Shown here in pieces: positions 9,373 through 18,658 of a DNA stretch of 64,000 bases. The notes under the pieces are model-generated. The model was not told where the DNA came from, ran no database searches, and saw nothing but the letters and a program-made list of their open reading frames with translations. The stretch is from JBCCDY01 sp039030555. GTDB taxonomy: Bacteria > Bacteroidota > Bacteroidia > Cytophagales > Cyclobacteriaceae. A program made the position numbers and the translations under genes. Where the stretch lies: positions 293,588 through 357,587 of the forward strand of contig JBCCDY010000004.1 in the NCBI GenBank assembly GCA_039030555.1. The letters are read 5' to 3'. Position 1 is the stretch's first letter, and each line of letters opens with the position of its first letter.

Positions 9373-10362
9373 TTAAAACCTCACTGCCGCACTAGCAAAA
9401 GCCAATCCTCCACCAGATCCGATCAGGAAGAGCAGATCATTCTCTTTTACTTTACCTTTTTCAACCGCATCGCAAAGGGCCATCGGAATACAAGCTGATC
9501 CGGTATAACCATAATTTTCCATAATGGTATGCCCTTTGTCTCTGCTGATTTCCAGGTTGTCAAGCGTTTCATAGATCGAATTAATGTTGAGCTGGGTCAA
9601 TAAGAACTGATCAACATCTTCTGCTTTTACATTGATCTTGGAGCAAAGTGAATGCGCCATTTTTGTCCAAGTCTTAGGATTGATCTCTTTCGGGAACTTA
9701 TGGACGAATTTTAATCGATGATCATCATTCGCTAGAACTTCTTCGCTGATCGGGTTTCTGGAAGCTCCTCCATAAATACCCATCCAGCCGTGATATTTCC
9801 CTTCTGTGATCAGTTCAGTAGCCAATACTCCTCTTTCTGTTTTTTCTTTTGCCGTTAGCAGAACTGCCCCTGCTCCGTCAGCAAATAGTGTTACCGTCTT
9901 CTTATCTGACATATTCAGATATTTACTCATCGCGTAAGCTCCAACAACTAAAATATTATTATACTGCTCGTCAGAAGAAATGTATTTTGAAGCTACATCA
10001 AGAGCGGTAACAAATCCTGCGCAAGCTGTATTGATATCAAATGTTCCGGAGGAGTTTGCCCCAATTCGATCTTGAAGAACAGATGCCGTTGATGGTGAAA
10101 CAAACTCTGGCGTATCAGTAGCTACAATAATCAAATCTAAATCTGAAGCAGACACACCTGCGTTATTTAAAGTGTTGATGGTTGCCTTTTCACAAAGATC
10201 AGCAGTTGATTGATCTTCATTACACCACCTCCTACTGCTAATATTTAGATTTTCCCTAAGCCAGGTATCTACATCCTCCCCTAAGAGATTATTGAAATAA
10301 CTGTTAGGAACCTCATTTTCAGGGACAAACATACCTACCCCGGTAATTACAGATTTCCTCAT
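9373..10362 (-). CDS. KAS III-like (3-oxoacyl-ACP synthase III family) protein with atypical active site
   Basis: A 329-residue thiolase-fold protein with the FabH-type nucleophile Cys114 in DINTACAGF, DGAGAVLL at 162-169 and the C-terminal GSGGGLAFASAAVRF. The two other members of the usual Cys-His-Asn triad appear altered. The position of the PHQAN motif reads LLTQLN (255-259), so His is replaced by Thr256, and the GNTSAAS motif reads GYTGSA (285-290), so Asn is replaced by Tyr286. Canonical FabH needs His/Asn to decarboxylate malonyl-ACP, so this protein may instead transfer an acyl group or condense without decarboxylation. It sits six bases downstream of the FabG-like gene. I would not call it fabH. 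Confidence 0.8.
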   Translation of the reverse strand: MRKSVITGVGMFVPENEVPNSYFNNLLGEDVDTWLRENLNISSRRWCNEDQSTADLCEKATINTLNNAGVSASDLDLIIVATDTPEFVSPSTASVLQDRIGANSSGTFDINTACAGFVTALDVASKYISSDEQYNNILVVGAYAMSKYLNMSDKKTVTLFADGAGAVLLTAKEKTERGVLATELITEGKYHGWMGIYGGASRNPISEEVLANDDHRLKFVHKFPKEINPKTWTKMAHSLCSKINVKAEDVDQFLLTQLNINSIYETLDNLEISRDKGHTIMENYGYTGSACIPMALCDAVEKGKVKENDLLFLIGSGGGLAFASAAVRF

Positions 10363-10368
10363 AAGACC

Positions 10369-11112
10369 TTATATTGAAATCGCACCATCAACGCTCAGAA
10401 CAGTGCCACTCACAAATGAGGATTCTTCTGAGGATAAAAATAAATAGACATTGGCTATGTCTTCAGGAGTGCCCAACCTTCGTAAGGGTGTTTTGCTCTT
10501 CATCATATCAATCACCTTCTCGGGAATAGTTTTGATCATGTCTGTAGCAATAAATCCTGGAGCAACGGCATTAACTGTAATATTGTATTTACCTAATTCC
10601 TTTGCTAGCGTTTTTGTCATACCAATTAAGCCCGATTTTGTGGCAGCATAATTCACCTGGCCAAAATTTCCATAGAGCCCTACCACTGAAGAGGTATTAA
10701 TTATTCTCCCTGATTCCTGCTCAATCATCTGCGGAACAATAGCTTTTGTACAATTAAAAACACCTGTAAGGTTTACGTCAATAACATCTGTCCATTCCTT
10801 ATGAGTCATCTTCTTTATGGTAGCATCTCGAGTAATACCAGCATTATTGATCAATACATCAATACGTCCCAATTCAGCGATAACCTTTGAAGCCGTGCTC
10901 GTGGTAGATTCAACGTTTGTAGTATTTACCAGATGGTAACTAGCATTCATACCTTGATCCGTAATCTCTTTTACTGTTTGTTCGCAACTATCTTTATCAA
11001 TATCCCAAATAACAATATGGGCACCCTCTCTAGCCAACACCAATGAAGAGGTTTTTCCAATACCTTTCGCCCCTCCTGTAATAATGATAATCTTATCTTT
11101 CAATCGTTTCAT
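10369..11112 (-). CDS. FabG-like 3-oxoacyl-ACP reductase (SDR)
   Basis: A 247-residue classical short-chain dehydrogenase. The cofactor motif TGGAKGIG lies at 12-19, NNAG at 89-92, and the catalytic set is Ser142, Tyr155 and Lys159 (YAATK). The C-terminal half has the PGFIATDM segment typical of FabG. It probably reduces a beta-keto group with NADPH. As first gene of the operon with KAS III-like, symporter and acyl-CoA ligase genes it is more likely a dedicated enzyme than the housekeeping FabG; that is inference from context. Confidence 0.85.
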   Translation of the reverse strand: MKRLKDKIIIITGGAKGIGKTSSLVLAREGAHIVIWDIDKDSCEQTVKEITDQGMNASYHLVNTTNVESTTSTASKVIAELGRIDVLINNAGITRDATIKKMTHKEWTDVIDVNLTGVFNCTKAIVPQMIEQESGRIINTSSVVGLYGNFGQVNYAATKSGLIGMTKTLAKELGKYNITVNAVAPGFIATDMIKTIPEKVIDMMKSKTPLRRLGTPEDIANVYLFLSSEESSFVSGTVLSVDGAISI

Positions 11113-11664
11113 TAAAATCTGAGTTAATGTTTCTCTAAAGTATTTTTTGAGAAGTCAAATCAGGTTTTAAGCTTATTTTTAGATATGCTGACTATTATCA
11201 ATTAAGTAATTCTTAAACTATATAATATTTTGATATTCAGTTACTTATATACTGAATTCATTAATTGGACTATAAGGAAATTATTTAATAAGTATTGAAG
11301 GTGAATAACAGTTCTTTTGCGTGTTTATAGACCTAATTTTGTAATCTTTCCTGAATGCTTTTATCATGCTTTACATAAGCATTTTCTGTATTTTGAATCA
11401 CATAGCATTGAAGCTGTTATACCAGCGACTATAGAAGTTGAGGCCACCTTTTCATGGAATGCACAATTGTCTTTTATGATCTGACAATTCTTGATATCTA
11501 AAATTCATCAGCTTATAATAACTCCGTGGAAACAGAATTATCAAGGCAAATAAAAAAGTTAAACACCAACTACCCTTTAGACAAAACTTTATGGGTATTA
11601 TGATGATTAAGAGATAGGAGTAATCTTTATTTAGAAGTTTATTCCAGGAAACGACTTACCACAA
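11113..11664. other. Intergenic region with no recognisable gene
   Basis: About 550 AT-rich bases between the start of the FabG-like gene and the end of the GH16 gene, both on the minus strand. It should contain the promoter of the fatty-acid-type operon and the end of the glucan-locus transcript. I see no open frame of note, no strong hairpin with a T run and no confident -7/-33 pair on the minus strand. Confidence 0.5.
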
Positions 11665-12516
11665 TTATCTTAGTGAAACTGGTTGATAAACTCGTACATA
11701 ATCAATTTCAAAAACTTCTTCATTGAATGAAGGCAATATAGTACCTCCAAATGTGCCTCCCATTGCAAAGTTTATCAGAAGGAAAAAGTCGTTATCAAAT
11801 GGAAATGTTTCTTCATTAAGTTCGCTTGGAGCATAAGTAAAGTATGGAGCATCATCTATATAGAAGATAATTCTGTCCTCTGTCCAATCTGCTGAATAAA
11901 CATGAAATTCGGACGTGGCGGTTGAATTAATAATACTACTACCAATTGCATTCCCTCCAAAACCAGCCGGAGAGTGTGTAGTCCCAAATATTCTACTCAA
12001 TTGGTTCCCAACGTGCTCCATAACGTCTATTTCTCCAGCCCCTGGCCATGGATTCGTATCAATGTCTGCGCCTAACATCCAGGTTGCAACCCAGGTACCT
12101 CTATCTTGAGGAACTCTTGCTCTAAAGTCAATTCTTCCAAAAGTAAATTCAACTTTATCCTGCGTATTAATTCTTGCTGAAGTAAATGTTCCTCGCTGGT
12201 CTCCTGTACCAAAATCTTCTCTTATCGCAGTGATCTTTAACATGCCATCTTCAACAATAATATTCTCTGGCCGGTCAGTATAGGTTTGAGCCTCCTGGTT
12301 GCCCCAACCACATAAGTTTGGACATCCGGTACCTAAATCAAAATTCCAGACTTCTGGGTCAGGAGCTCCGTTTGTATTAAATTCATCCGCAAAAATTAAG
12401 TTCGCTTCTGTTGCTTCAAATAACCTTTGTGAAGCTAAATCAGGCTCATCACTTGAACTGCATGATACCCAGATGGTACCTGCCAAAATACTCCCAATTA
12501 TATATCTGCTCATCAC
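11665..12516 (-). CDS. GH16 beta-1,3-glucanase (laminarinase) lipoprotein
   Basis: A 283-residue lipoprotein (lipobox WVSC, Cys19, then SSDEPD) that is almost only a GH16 domain. The catalytic ExDxxE signature is GEIDVMEHVG: Glu162 nucleophile, Asp164, Glu167 acid/base. Other GH16_3-type landmarks are WGNQEAQTYT near 71-80, FTSARINTQ near 111-119, and YADEFN-like and DYVRVYQ ends. Retaining endo-hydrolysis of beta-1,3-glucan such as laminarin is the expected activity, probably at the cell surface or in the periplasm. It is a paralogue of the GH16 domain at 31217-32899 but lacks that protein's N-terminal modules. It is the last gene of the locus on this strand, 87 bases after the free GH17. 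Confidence 0.92.
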   Translation of the reverse strand: MMSRYIIGSILAGTIWVSCSSSDEPDLASQRLFEATEANLIFADEFNTNGAPDPEVWNFDLGTGCPNLCGWGNQEAQTYTDRPENIIVEDGMLKITAIREDFGTGDQRGTFTSARINTQDKVEFTFGRIDFRARVPQDRGTWVATWMLGADIDTNPWPGAGEIDVMEHVGNQLSRIFGTTHSPAGFGGNAIGSSIINSTATSEFHVYSADWTEDRIIFYIDDAPYFTYAPSELNEETFPFDNDFFLLINFAMGGTFGGTILPSFNEEVFEIDYVRVYQPVSLR

Positions 12517-12603
12517 TTAATGTTTTAAAATCATTTCTAATTCATCTTACTCAAGATGTTTACAATGGTTGTTGTTCATTGGTCAATAGCCGACATAAAC
12601 AGT

Positions 12604-13497
12604 CTAAACAAATTTTAACTTCTCATCCTTATCCCATATGCCCCAGAATGCTCCAACATCACCCTCATCTCCTGTTTTCCATGATTCATCAAAGGAAGAG
12701 AAGTAAAACATTTCAATATTATCTTCTTTTGACCAATGCTGGGAGTTAATAAAATATTTTATAGCATTTTCAGTAGAAGGAACCGATCCTTCCAGGCTAG
12801 AGCCTTGATCAGGCCATCCGGTCTCCGTAATTATCACCCGTTTACCATTTCCTGCCGCAGCTGCTTTACGATACATTTCCTTCATATAAAGCAAAGCATA
12901 TTCCTGCGGACATCCTTCCCAAAACGGATAGCAGTTGGCAAGAATTACGTCACAAAGTTCTGTTATGGCAGGCCTTTCTGCAAATTCATAGTAGGCATCT
13001 ACATAACCAACAGGAGTATCATTGGTGACTCTAATTTTAACCTCTCTGATAAAGTCCAGAAGCTCGCCTTCTGTCAAATCCTCGCGATACATCACCTCAT
13101 TCCCTACTGCAGCAATATCCACATAACCCTCATTAACAAGCTTGACTAATCCATCTATTTCTTTACGATTTATTTCAGGGTCATCCCCTAACCATGCTCC
13201 AACAAGTGTTTGGATCCCAAGTTCTTTGGCAATTACAGGTATTAGCTCATTACCGTCAGTTGTTGAAAAAGACCTGATCCATTTGGTATAAGGTTTTAGT
13301 ATTTCAAGTCTTCTTCTGATTTGTTCTTCTGAAAGTTGATCTCCGGGCTCCTGCCCTTCCATATACATGCTCGAACAAAATCCATGAACCCCATTCTGTA
13401 AATATTCTTTCAGCATTATTCTAAGTTCATCCAGAGATTTATTTTCCAGATCTAAAGATGCTAAAGAAAGAAATCTCCCTGCTCTAAATGATGACAT
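12604..13497 (-). CDS. Cytosolic GH17 beta-1,3-glucanase-like enzyme
   Basis: A 297-residue GH17 (clan GH-A) enzyme without signal peptide. The acid/base Glu134 is in GNEV and the nucleophile Glu225 in ETGWP; YPFWEG and FYFSSFDESWK are further family landmarks. It begins two bases after the stop of the MFS-GH17 fusion, and its whole length aligns with the C-terminal domain of that fusion (shared TKWIRSFS-TDGNE, TLVGAW, AAVGNEV, ETGWP). The two are evidently tandem duplicates. Being cytosolic, it should act on imported beta-1,3-gluco-oligosaccharides, as hydrolase or transglycosylase. Exo or endo action cannot be read from the sequence. Confidence 0.88.
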   Translation of the reverse strand: MSSFRAGRFLSLASLDLENKSLDELRIMLKEYLQNGVHGFCSSMYMEGQEPGDQLSEEQIRRRLEILKPYTKWIRSFSTTDGNELIPVIAKELGIQTLVGAWLGDDPEINRKEIDGLVKLVNEGYVDIAAVGNEVMYREDLTEGELLDFIREVKIRVTNDTPVGYVDAYYEFAERPAITELCDVILANCYPFWEGCPQEYALLYMKEMYRKAAAAGNGKRVIITETGWPDQGSSLEGSVPSTENAIKYFINSQHWSKEDNIEMFYFSSFDESWKTGDEGDVGAFWGIWDKDEKLKFV

Positions 13498-13499
13498 TC

Positions 13500-15845
13500 T
13501 TAACTATATTTTAAATTTTCATTTTTATCCCATAAACCCCAGTTTTGGCCAACGTTACCTTCATGCCTCACTTTCCATGATTCATCAAATGATGAGAAAT
13601 AGAAGAGGTCAACATTATACTTTTCTCTCCAGTTATTTACATTGATGAAGTACTTCATAGCGTTCTCTGTACTAGGTTTTGCAGCTCCACTGCTTTCTCC
13701 ACAGTTAGGCCACCCTGTTTCCGTAATCATTACCGGTTTACCTTTAGAAGCTAACTCAGCCAGTTTGTGCATTTGCTGAAGGTAGGTCGAGGCTACTCCT
13801 ATTTCACTTCCTTCCCAGAATGGGTAAGCGTTCGTCAGAATAACATCGCAGGCATAAGCCAGATCCTCATTTTCATAAAACTGATAATAGGTATCTACTG
13901 TACCCACAGGTATACCATCTGGTAGAGCTTCTCTTATCCTTTTAATGTAATCCAGCAGTTCTTCCTTACTTAAATCCTGACGAAGAAGAACTTCATTACC
14001 TACAGCTGCTACATCAACGTGGCCTGCTTTTGCCAGCTTAATCAGGTTTTCAATTTCTCTTTCGTTCTTCTCTTTATCGGAATCTATCCAGGCACCTACC
14101 AGTGTTTTTAATCCTTTTTCTTTTGCAGCCCTCGGAATGAATTCATTCCCATCTGTTGAAGAGAACGATCGGATCCATTTAGTATAAGGTGCTATGACTT
14201 CCATTCGTTCTCTTATCTGAGATTCCGATAGTTGATCTCCAATGTTTTGCCCTTCTTTGTATGGACTAAAACACAGGCCATGCAAGCCTCCTTCTACTGT
14301 AGATCTGAACATAGTCTTAATCTCATCAAGTGATTTAGAACTAAAATCCGTATCAGTTTCCAAATCAACTGTGAAATCAAGGTGAGCAATAGAGGCCAAC
14401 TTGTCGGTTTGAGAGTAAGATGAAAGCTGTGGTTTTGGAGCTTTTCGTTTTTCAAGTTCCGCCCGAATTTCGTTGGAACGAGCCTCGTCGACGTCATAAT
14501 TGCGCATGATCCAAAGCGCAACCAGAGTTCCTAATATCGGTAGTCCCGAAAAGAAAAGTCTCAATCCAGTAATTGCACTTTCGGTTTGTACTTCTGCGTT
14601 TCCATCGAAACCAACAACTGTTAATATAATACCACTGAGAAATCCTGCTATGGCGAAACCAAATTTGACCATATACCAGTAAATGGCACCAAAAACACCC
14701 TCTCTTCTTACACCGTAATTCAATTCATCCAGATCAATCACATCAGCAGTCATGGACATCATTAATGTAAACAAGCTTCCGATACCGAAAGAATGAAAAG
14801 GGAGTGCAAATAAAAACAGCCATGGTTTTCCCGGAACAAACAGGAACCAGAGACTGGCATACCCGATCAGCGCTATAGTTTGAGAAACCATGAATGCTTT
14901 CTTTTTTCCCATCACTTTAGACATTCTGGCAACAATAGGAATTACTATGAATGTGGTCACTATTGCTCCTACACTTCCAAATATGGGAGTCCATATGCCT
15001 GCGGCTTCAGTATCACCTTTAAAGAGATACCAGACAACAATAAAAAAAACAAAACCGGCTATGGTGTTAAATGCATTGAAAATGAAAAACGTCGAAAAGC
15101 ATAATTTTCGGAAAGGAGCTGAAGCAAATGCTTCCTTAAATCCTCGCAAAATTTCTTTAACACTATTGCCAATAGCGCTAAAAGTTAGAGGAGAATAGTT
15201 CTCATTCAGAGTAGACTTGCTCGGGATAAAGAGTCCGGGAACCATGGCACAGAAAGCGAAGATAACACCTACCCATATAGAAATTTCTCTGGTAGCTTCT
15301 TCTGCGGTTGGAAACCAGTCCGGATCATACATGATTACCCAAAACCAGGGTGCTATAACCCAGGCCCACTGACCAATCCACTGGGCAATCGCCATGATTT
15401 GCGTTCGCTCGTGGAAGTCATCGCTCATCTCATATCCTATGGCTACATACGGAACGCTGAAGATGGTAAGACCAATATAGAAAGCAAAAGACCAGAGCAG
15501 GAAGTAAATAAAATTGGCATTTACTCCATTAGCTGCGTATAGTTGCCACATGACACTAAATGCAATACCCATTACCAAACCACCTATGATTACATATTGT
15601 CTTCTACGACCCCACCGGGATTTGGTATTATCGGATATGTAGCCCATTATCGGATCGGTAATAGCATCCAAAAGCCGTGGGAGCAGGTATACAATGGACC
15701 ACATCCAGCCTGGGAAACCCAGATTTTGAACGAGCACAACCATGAAAATTGCTAATGCAGCTGGAAACATCTGATTGGCAAGCATACCAACACCAAAAGC
15801 AATTTTGTGACTATAGGGAACTTGAGAGTGTTTAGGTTGACTCAT
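13500..15845 (-). CDS. MFS (GPH-type) sugar transporter fused to a GH17 domain
   Basis: One open frame of 781 residues. Residues 10-450 are a 12-helix transporter of the glycoside-pentoside-hexuronide:cation symporter type (PRLLDAITDPIMGYISDNT at 56-74, followed by the basic KSRWGRRR loop). A linker of about 30 residues (EKRKAPKPQLSS) leads to a complete GH17 domain, about 485-781, with acid/base Glu618 (GNEV) and nucleophile Glu709 (ETGWP). In the MFS fold both ends are cytosolic, so the hydrolase should face the cytoplasm and meet oligosaccharide as it emerges. No stop or frameshift separates the parts. It is 16 bases downstream of the GH30 gene and two bases upstream of the free GH17. Confidence 0.9.
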   Translation of the reverse strand: MSQPKHSQVPYSHKIAFGVGMLANQMFPAALAIFMVVLVQNLGFPGWMWSIVYLLPRLLDAITDPIMGYISDNTKSRWGRRRQYVIIGGLVMGIAFSVMWQLYAANGVNANFIYFLLWSFAFYIGLTIFSVPYVAIGYEMSDDFHERTQIMAIAQWIGQWAWVIAPWFWVIMYDPDWFPTAEEATREISIWVGVIFAFCAMVPGLFIPSKSTLNENYSPLTFSAIGNSVKEILRGFKEAFASAPFRKLCFSTFFIFNAFNTIAGFVFFIVVWYLFKGDTEAAGIWTPIFGSVGAIVTTFIVIPIVARMSKVMGKKKAFMVSQTIALIGYASLWFLFVPGKPWLFLFALPFHSFGIGSLFTLMMSMTADVIDLDELNYGVRREGVFGAIYWYMVKFGFAIAGFLSGIILTVVGFDGNAEVQTESAITGLRLFFSGLPILGTLVALWIMRNYDVDEARSNEIRAELEKRKAPKPQLSSYSQTDKLASIAHLDFTVDLETDTDFSSKSLDEIKTMFRSTVEGGLHGLCFSPYKEGQNIGDQLSESQIRERMEVIAPYTKWIRSFSSTDGNEFIPRAAKEKGLKTLVGAWIDSDKEKNEREIENLIKLAKAGHVDVAAVGNEVLLRQDLSKEELLDYIKRIREALPDGIPVGTVDTYYQFYENEDLAYACDVILTNAYPFWEGSEIGVASTYLQQMHKLAELASKGKPVMITETGWPNCGESSGAAKPSTENAMKYFINVNNWREKYNVDLFYFSSFDESWKVRHEGNVGQNWGLWDKNENLKYS

Positions 15846-15861
15846 GTTTGGCGGGGTTAAG

Positions 15862-17346
15862 TTAGGGTGCTATCACTATGGTTTGAATAGCCTGAGGGTT
15901 AATCGAAATATCTGCTTCCTGATCGTCGAGAGCTATTGAAAAGTGTTTTGTATCCATACCGGGATTAAAGACTACGATTGCAACTGATCCGTTAGGGTTT
16001 TTTGCTGCTGCAGTCATTAAAGAATCGTCTGAATTCTCTATACCGATGATTTTAGCCTCGGGGCGAATGTACTTACTGAAATGGGCCAGTGTATAATAAA
16101 TTGGGGTAAAATATACTTCATCCTTTTCAGGATCAACGATAACCGGAGCTACACACCAGTTTTTGAACCAGTTCGGGCCTCCTTGTTTATCCAGTACCAT
16201 GTTCCAGTCCACCCAGCCATCTACTCTATTATTCAAACAACCAATAATATCCCTTGCGTAACGGTAAACCGGAACATATTTTGGATGGAATTTCTTTTGA
16301 TCTTCCGGTGCCCAATCCCAGCCCCAGTCGGTTGCTTCTTTGCTCCAGTACCATTCATCATCCTGCCATTTCGGAACCTCTGCATCTACGCAGGCTTCCG
16401 ACTGAATTAAATGCTTTTCTGGAGCTTTTTCATGTGCATATTGAAGTTCTTCAGGAAATACTTCATACGTACTGGCATACCAGTGAATGGCAGTACCAGC
16501 ATAATACTTTGAAGTACTTTCATCTTTATACATAGCATTTACCCATTCTTTGAGGTGTTCTCTATTCTGATCATATCCCAAAATCTTAACATCACTTTTA
16601 CCGTCAGCTTCCAGTTTAGGTCCAAGATGGTTTTGCACAAAGGCAGTCATTTCTTCTGGCGTATAGTGCATACTCTCCCAATTATTACCATTTCCAAGCG
16701 GTTCATTTTCCACTGTTAACCCCCAAATATCAATCCCCTGTTCTTTGTAGGCATCAATATATTTTGAAAAGAACAATGCCCAGGAATCATAATATTCTGG
16801 TAACAATTTTCCTCCTACATAGCTATTGTTATCTTTCATCCATGGAGGAGCTGTCCAGGGGGATGAAAGGATTTTGAAGCCATCTTCTGAAATAGCCATG
16901 GCTTCTTTTATGGCAGGGATAATATCATCCATGTCTTCTTCAATAGAGAAATTTTCGAGAAGGGTATCACCTTCTACGGGTGCATAAGAGTAATTACTTA
17001 ACGAGAAATCACAGGAGTTAATATGTGTACGTGTGAGTGAGTATCTTGCCCCCTCACTTCCGAAGTAGGCTTCGAGGATTTTCTTCCTATTTTCTTTACT
17101 TAACTGATTAAGTAAATATGCTGTAGACTCTGTAAAAGAGCCTCCAAATCCGGTGATCGTCTGAAATGTTTTTTCAGGAACAAGTTTGATCACTGACTTC
17201 TCATCAGATACTTCAAATTCGCTAACTTTTGCAAGCTTGTTTCCGTTTGCAGAGGTTTCGAAAACTTCAACATTCAGTTTTTCTTTAGTAGAACAGGCTC
17301 CAAACATGGCTACAATTAGAATAAGTATAATCCCTTTATTGAACAT
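15862..17346 (-). CDS. GH30 family beta-glucosidase/beta-1,6-glucanase lipoprotein
   Basis: A 494-residue lipoprotein (lipobox Cys18 in AMFGACS). GH30 marks are GFGGSFTESTA at 66-76, SSPWTAPPWMKDN at 161-173, acid/base Glu215 in TVENEPLG and nucleophile Glu317 in IQSEACVD, with the usual C-terminal beta-sandwich. In marine Bacteroidota, GH30 enzymes in laminarin loci remove beta-1,6-linked glucose branches, which fits this neighbourhood; family membership is clear and the linkage is inferred. It lies 15 bases after the GH17 lipoprotein and 16 bases before the MFS-GH17 gene. Confidence 0.9.
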   Translation of the reverse strand: MFNKGIILILIVAMFGACSTKEKLNVEVFETSANGNKLAKVSEFEVSDEKSVIKLVPEKTFQTITGFGGSFTESTAYLLNQLSKENRKKILEAYFGSEGARYSLTRTHINSCDFSLSNYSYAPVEGDTLLENFSIEEDMDDIIPAIKEAMAISEDGFKILSSPWTAPPWMKDNNSYVGGKLLPEYYDSWALFFSKYIDAYKEQGIDIWGLTVENEPLGNGNNWESMHYTPEEMTAFVQNHLGPKLEADGKSDVKILGYDQNREHLKEWVNAMYKDESTSKYYAGTAIHWYASTYEVFPEELQYAHEKAPEKHLIQSEACVDAEVPKWQDDEWYWSKEATDWGWDWAPEDQKKFHPKYVPVYRYARDIIGCLNNRVDGWVDWNMVLDKQGGPNWFKNWCVAPVIVDPEKDEVYFTPIYYTLAHFSKYIRPEAKIIGIENSDDSLMTAAAKNPNGSVAIVVFNPGMDTKHFSIALDDQEADISINPQAIQTIVIAP

Positions 17347-17361
17347 TCGTTTTTATTTAAT

Positions 17362-18654
17362 TCAAAAAGCTATTGTCAATTCTTCTTTTAGAGGCGGAAC
17401 CAATACTTCATTTATTAATTGATTCTTATCTCCTTCGTATGTCTTTACAATTTGATGCCCCCCTCTGGTTAAACCTTCAAAAACATCTTCATCTACTTTC
17501 TCCCATATGGCATACTTAGCTCTTCCATCTAGCGTAAACAGTCCAAAGTGGTTCTCAGAACCTCCGGGATTTTGCGCATCTTTCCACTGTTCGTCGAAGG
17601 CTTCAAAATAGAAACATGAAATCCCTTCCTTATTCGTCCAATCCCGCATCAACTGGTAGAAAATAGCTTCTTTAAATTCATCGGTCGCTTTAGATCCTTC
17701 GTCACCATATAATTCGTTCGATTCGCTGGCCCATCCGGTTTCTCCAATATGTATAGGTTTATCTATACCTAAACCGGTCATATAATTTTTTACACTATCA
17801 TATTGGGCTTTAGCATAATCAAGTGCTCTTGACATGGCTTTATTTATCTGATCTTCTTTTGAAAGGCTATCCTCATTCTCCAAAATTCCCCAGAATGCAG
17901 GGTTATAATGTGTGTCGTGCATGGGGTATGTATGCATGGAGATGTAATCAACGGCTTTGATCAGCTTATTTAAATCTTCAACATGGTACTCTTTTCCACC
18001 GCCACCCCAGGAAGCAAAATTATCGGAACTGGTGATCCAGATATCTTTGTTCAGCTTTCCATCTTTTTTCAACTCCTGAAGATGATTAACCCATTTCAAA
18101 ATCACACCTGGCTGAACATAGTAAGCCGCTGCCCACTTAACCATGGCTTCATTTCCCACTGCAATAACTTTAACGATATCAGGATATTGATTAGCTATTG
18201 CAACTGCTCTTTTTATCTCATCCTTATTCTGTGGGCTTTCGACGTTATGGTCCGGTTCCTTACCCGTCCAGGCGTTTTTGCAGTCAATCCAGGCACCTAG
18301 CATCACATACATTTCAAAGCCCTGATTTTCCTTTTTCAATTCCGCGATAGCTTTAACCACATTTGAAGCATGAGGTAACTGAACATTATACGTCCTCAAA
18401 ATCCTAATACCCATAGCTGAAAGTATTTTCATATCTTCTTTCAACTCTTCTACCGTAGGCTGTATATCACGAGATTTTTCCCGATATCCACCATATGATA
18501 TGGCCTGATAGTCTGGATTGCCTAATATATCCTTAGCTGTCATTTCTTTGATTGGCTCGTTTACCTGGTTTGTTTTTGATTTTTGCTGGCAAGAAGTCAT
18601 AATCAATATCAGAAATATGATTAATGCATTGAATATGAACTTTCTTGATGTCAT
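17362..18654 (-). CDS. GH17 beta-1,3-glucanase lipoprotein
   Basis: A 430-residue exported GH17: lipoprotein signal with Cys22 (LIMTSCQQ), acid/base Glu169 in AVGNEAM and nucleophile Glu305 in GETGWAS. YISMHTYPMHDTHYNP near 237-252 and CFYFEAFDEQWKD near 348-360 line the active site in this family. It is only distantly like the two cytosolic GH17 domains downstream and is longer, so it is probably the surface or periplasmic endo-acting enzyme on laminarin chains. Four bases separate its start from the phosphorylase stop, so translation is probably coupled. Confidence 0.9.
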   Translation of the reverse strand: MTSRKFIFNALIIFLILIMTSCQQKSKTNQVNEPIKEMTAKDILGNPDYQAISYGGYREKSRDIQPTVEELKEDMKILSAMGIRILRTYNVQLPHASNVVKAIAELKKENQGFEMYVMLGAWIDCKNAWTGKEPDHNVESPQNKDEIKRAVAIANQYPDIVKVIAVGNEAMVKWAAAYYVQPGVILKWVNHLQELKKDGKLNKDIWITSSDNFASWGGGGKEYHVEDLNKLIKAVDYISMHTYPMHDTHYNPAFWGILENEDSLSKEDQINKAMSRALDYAKAQYDSVKNYMTGLGIDKPIHIGETGWASESNELYGDEGSKATDEFKEAIFYQLMRDWTNKEGISCFYFEAFDEQWKDAQNPGGSENHFGLFTLDGRAKYAIWEKVDEDVFEGLTRGGHQIVKTYEGDKNQLINEVLVPPLKEELTIAF

Positions 18655-18658
18655 TTCT

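Noticed and set aside
9373..10362. Calling the KAS III-like gene fabH
   Set aside because: The His and Asn of the FabH active site appear replaced, and the operon is not the housekeeping fatty-acid cluster.
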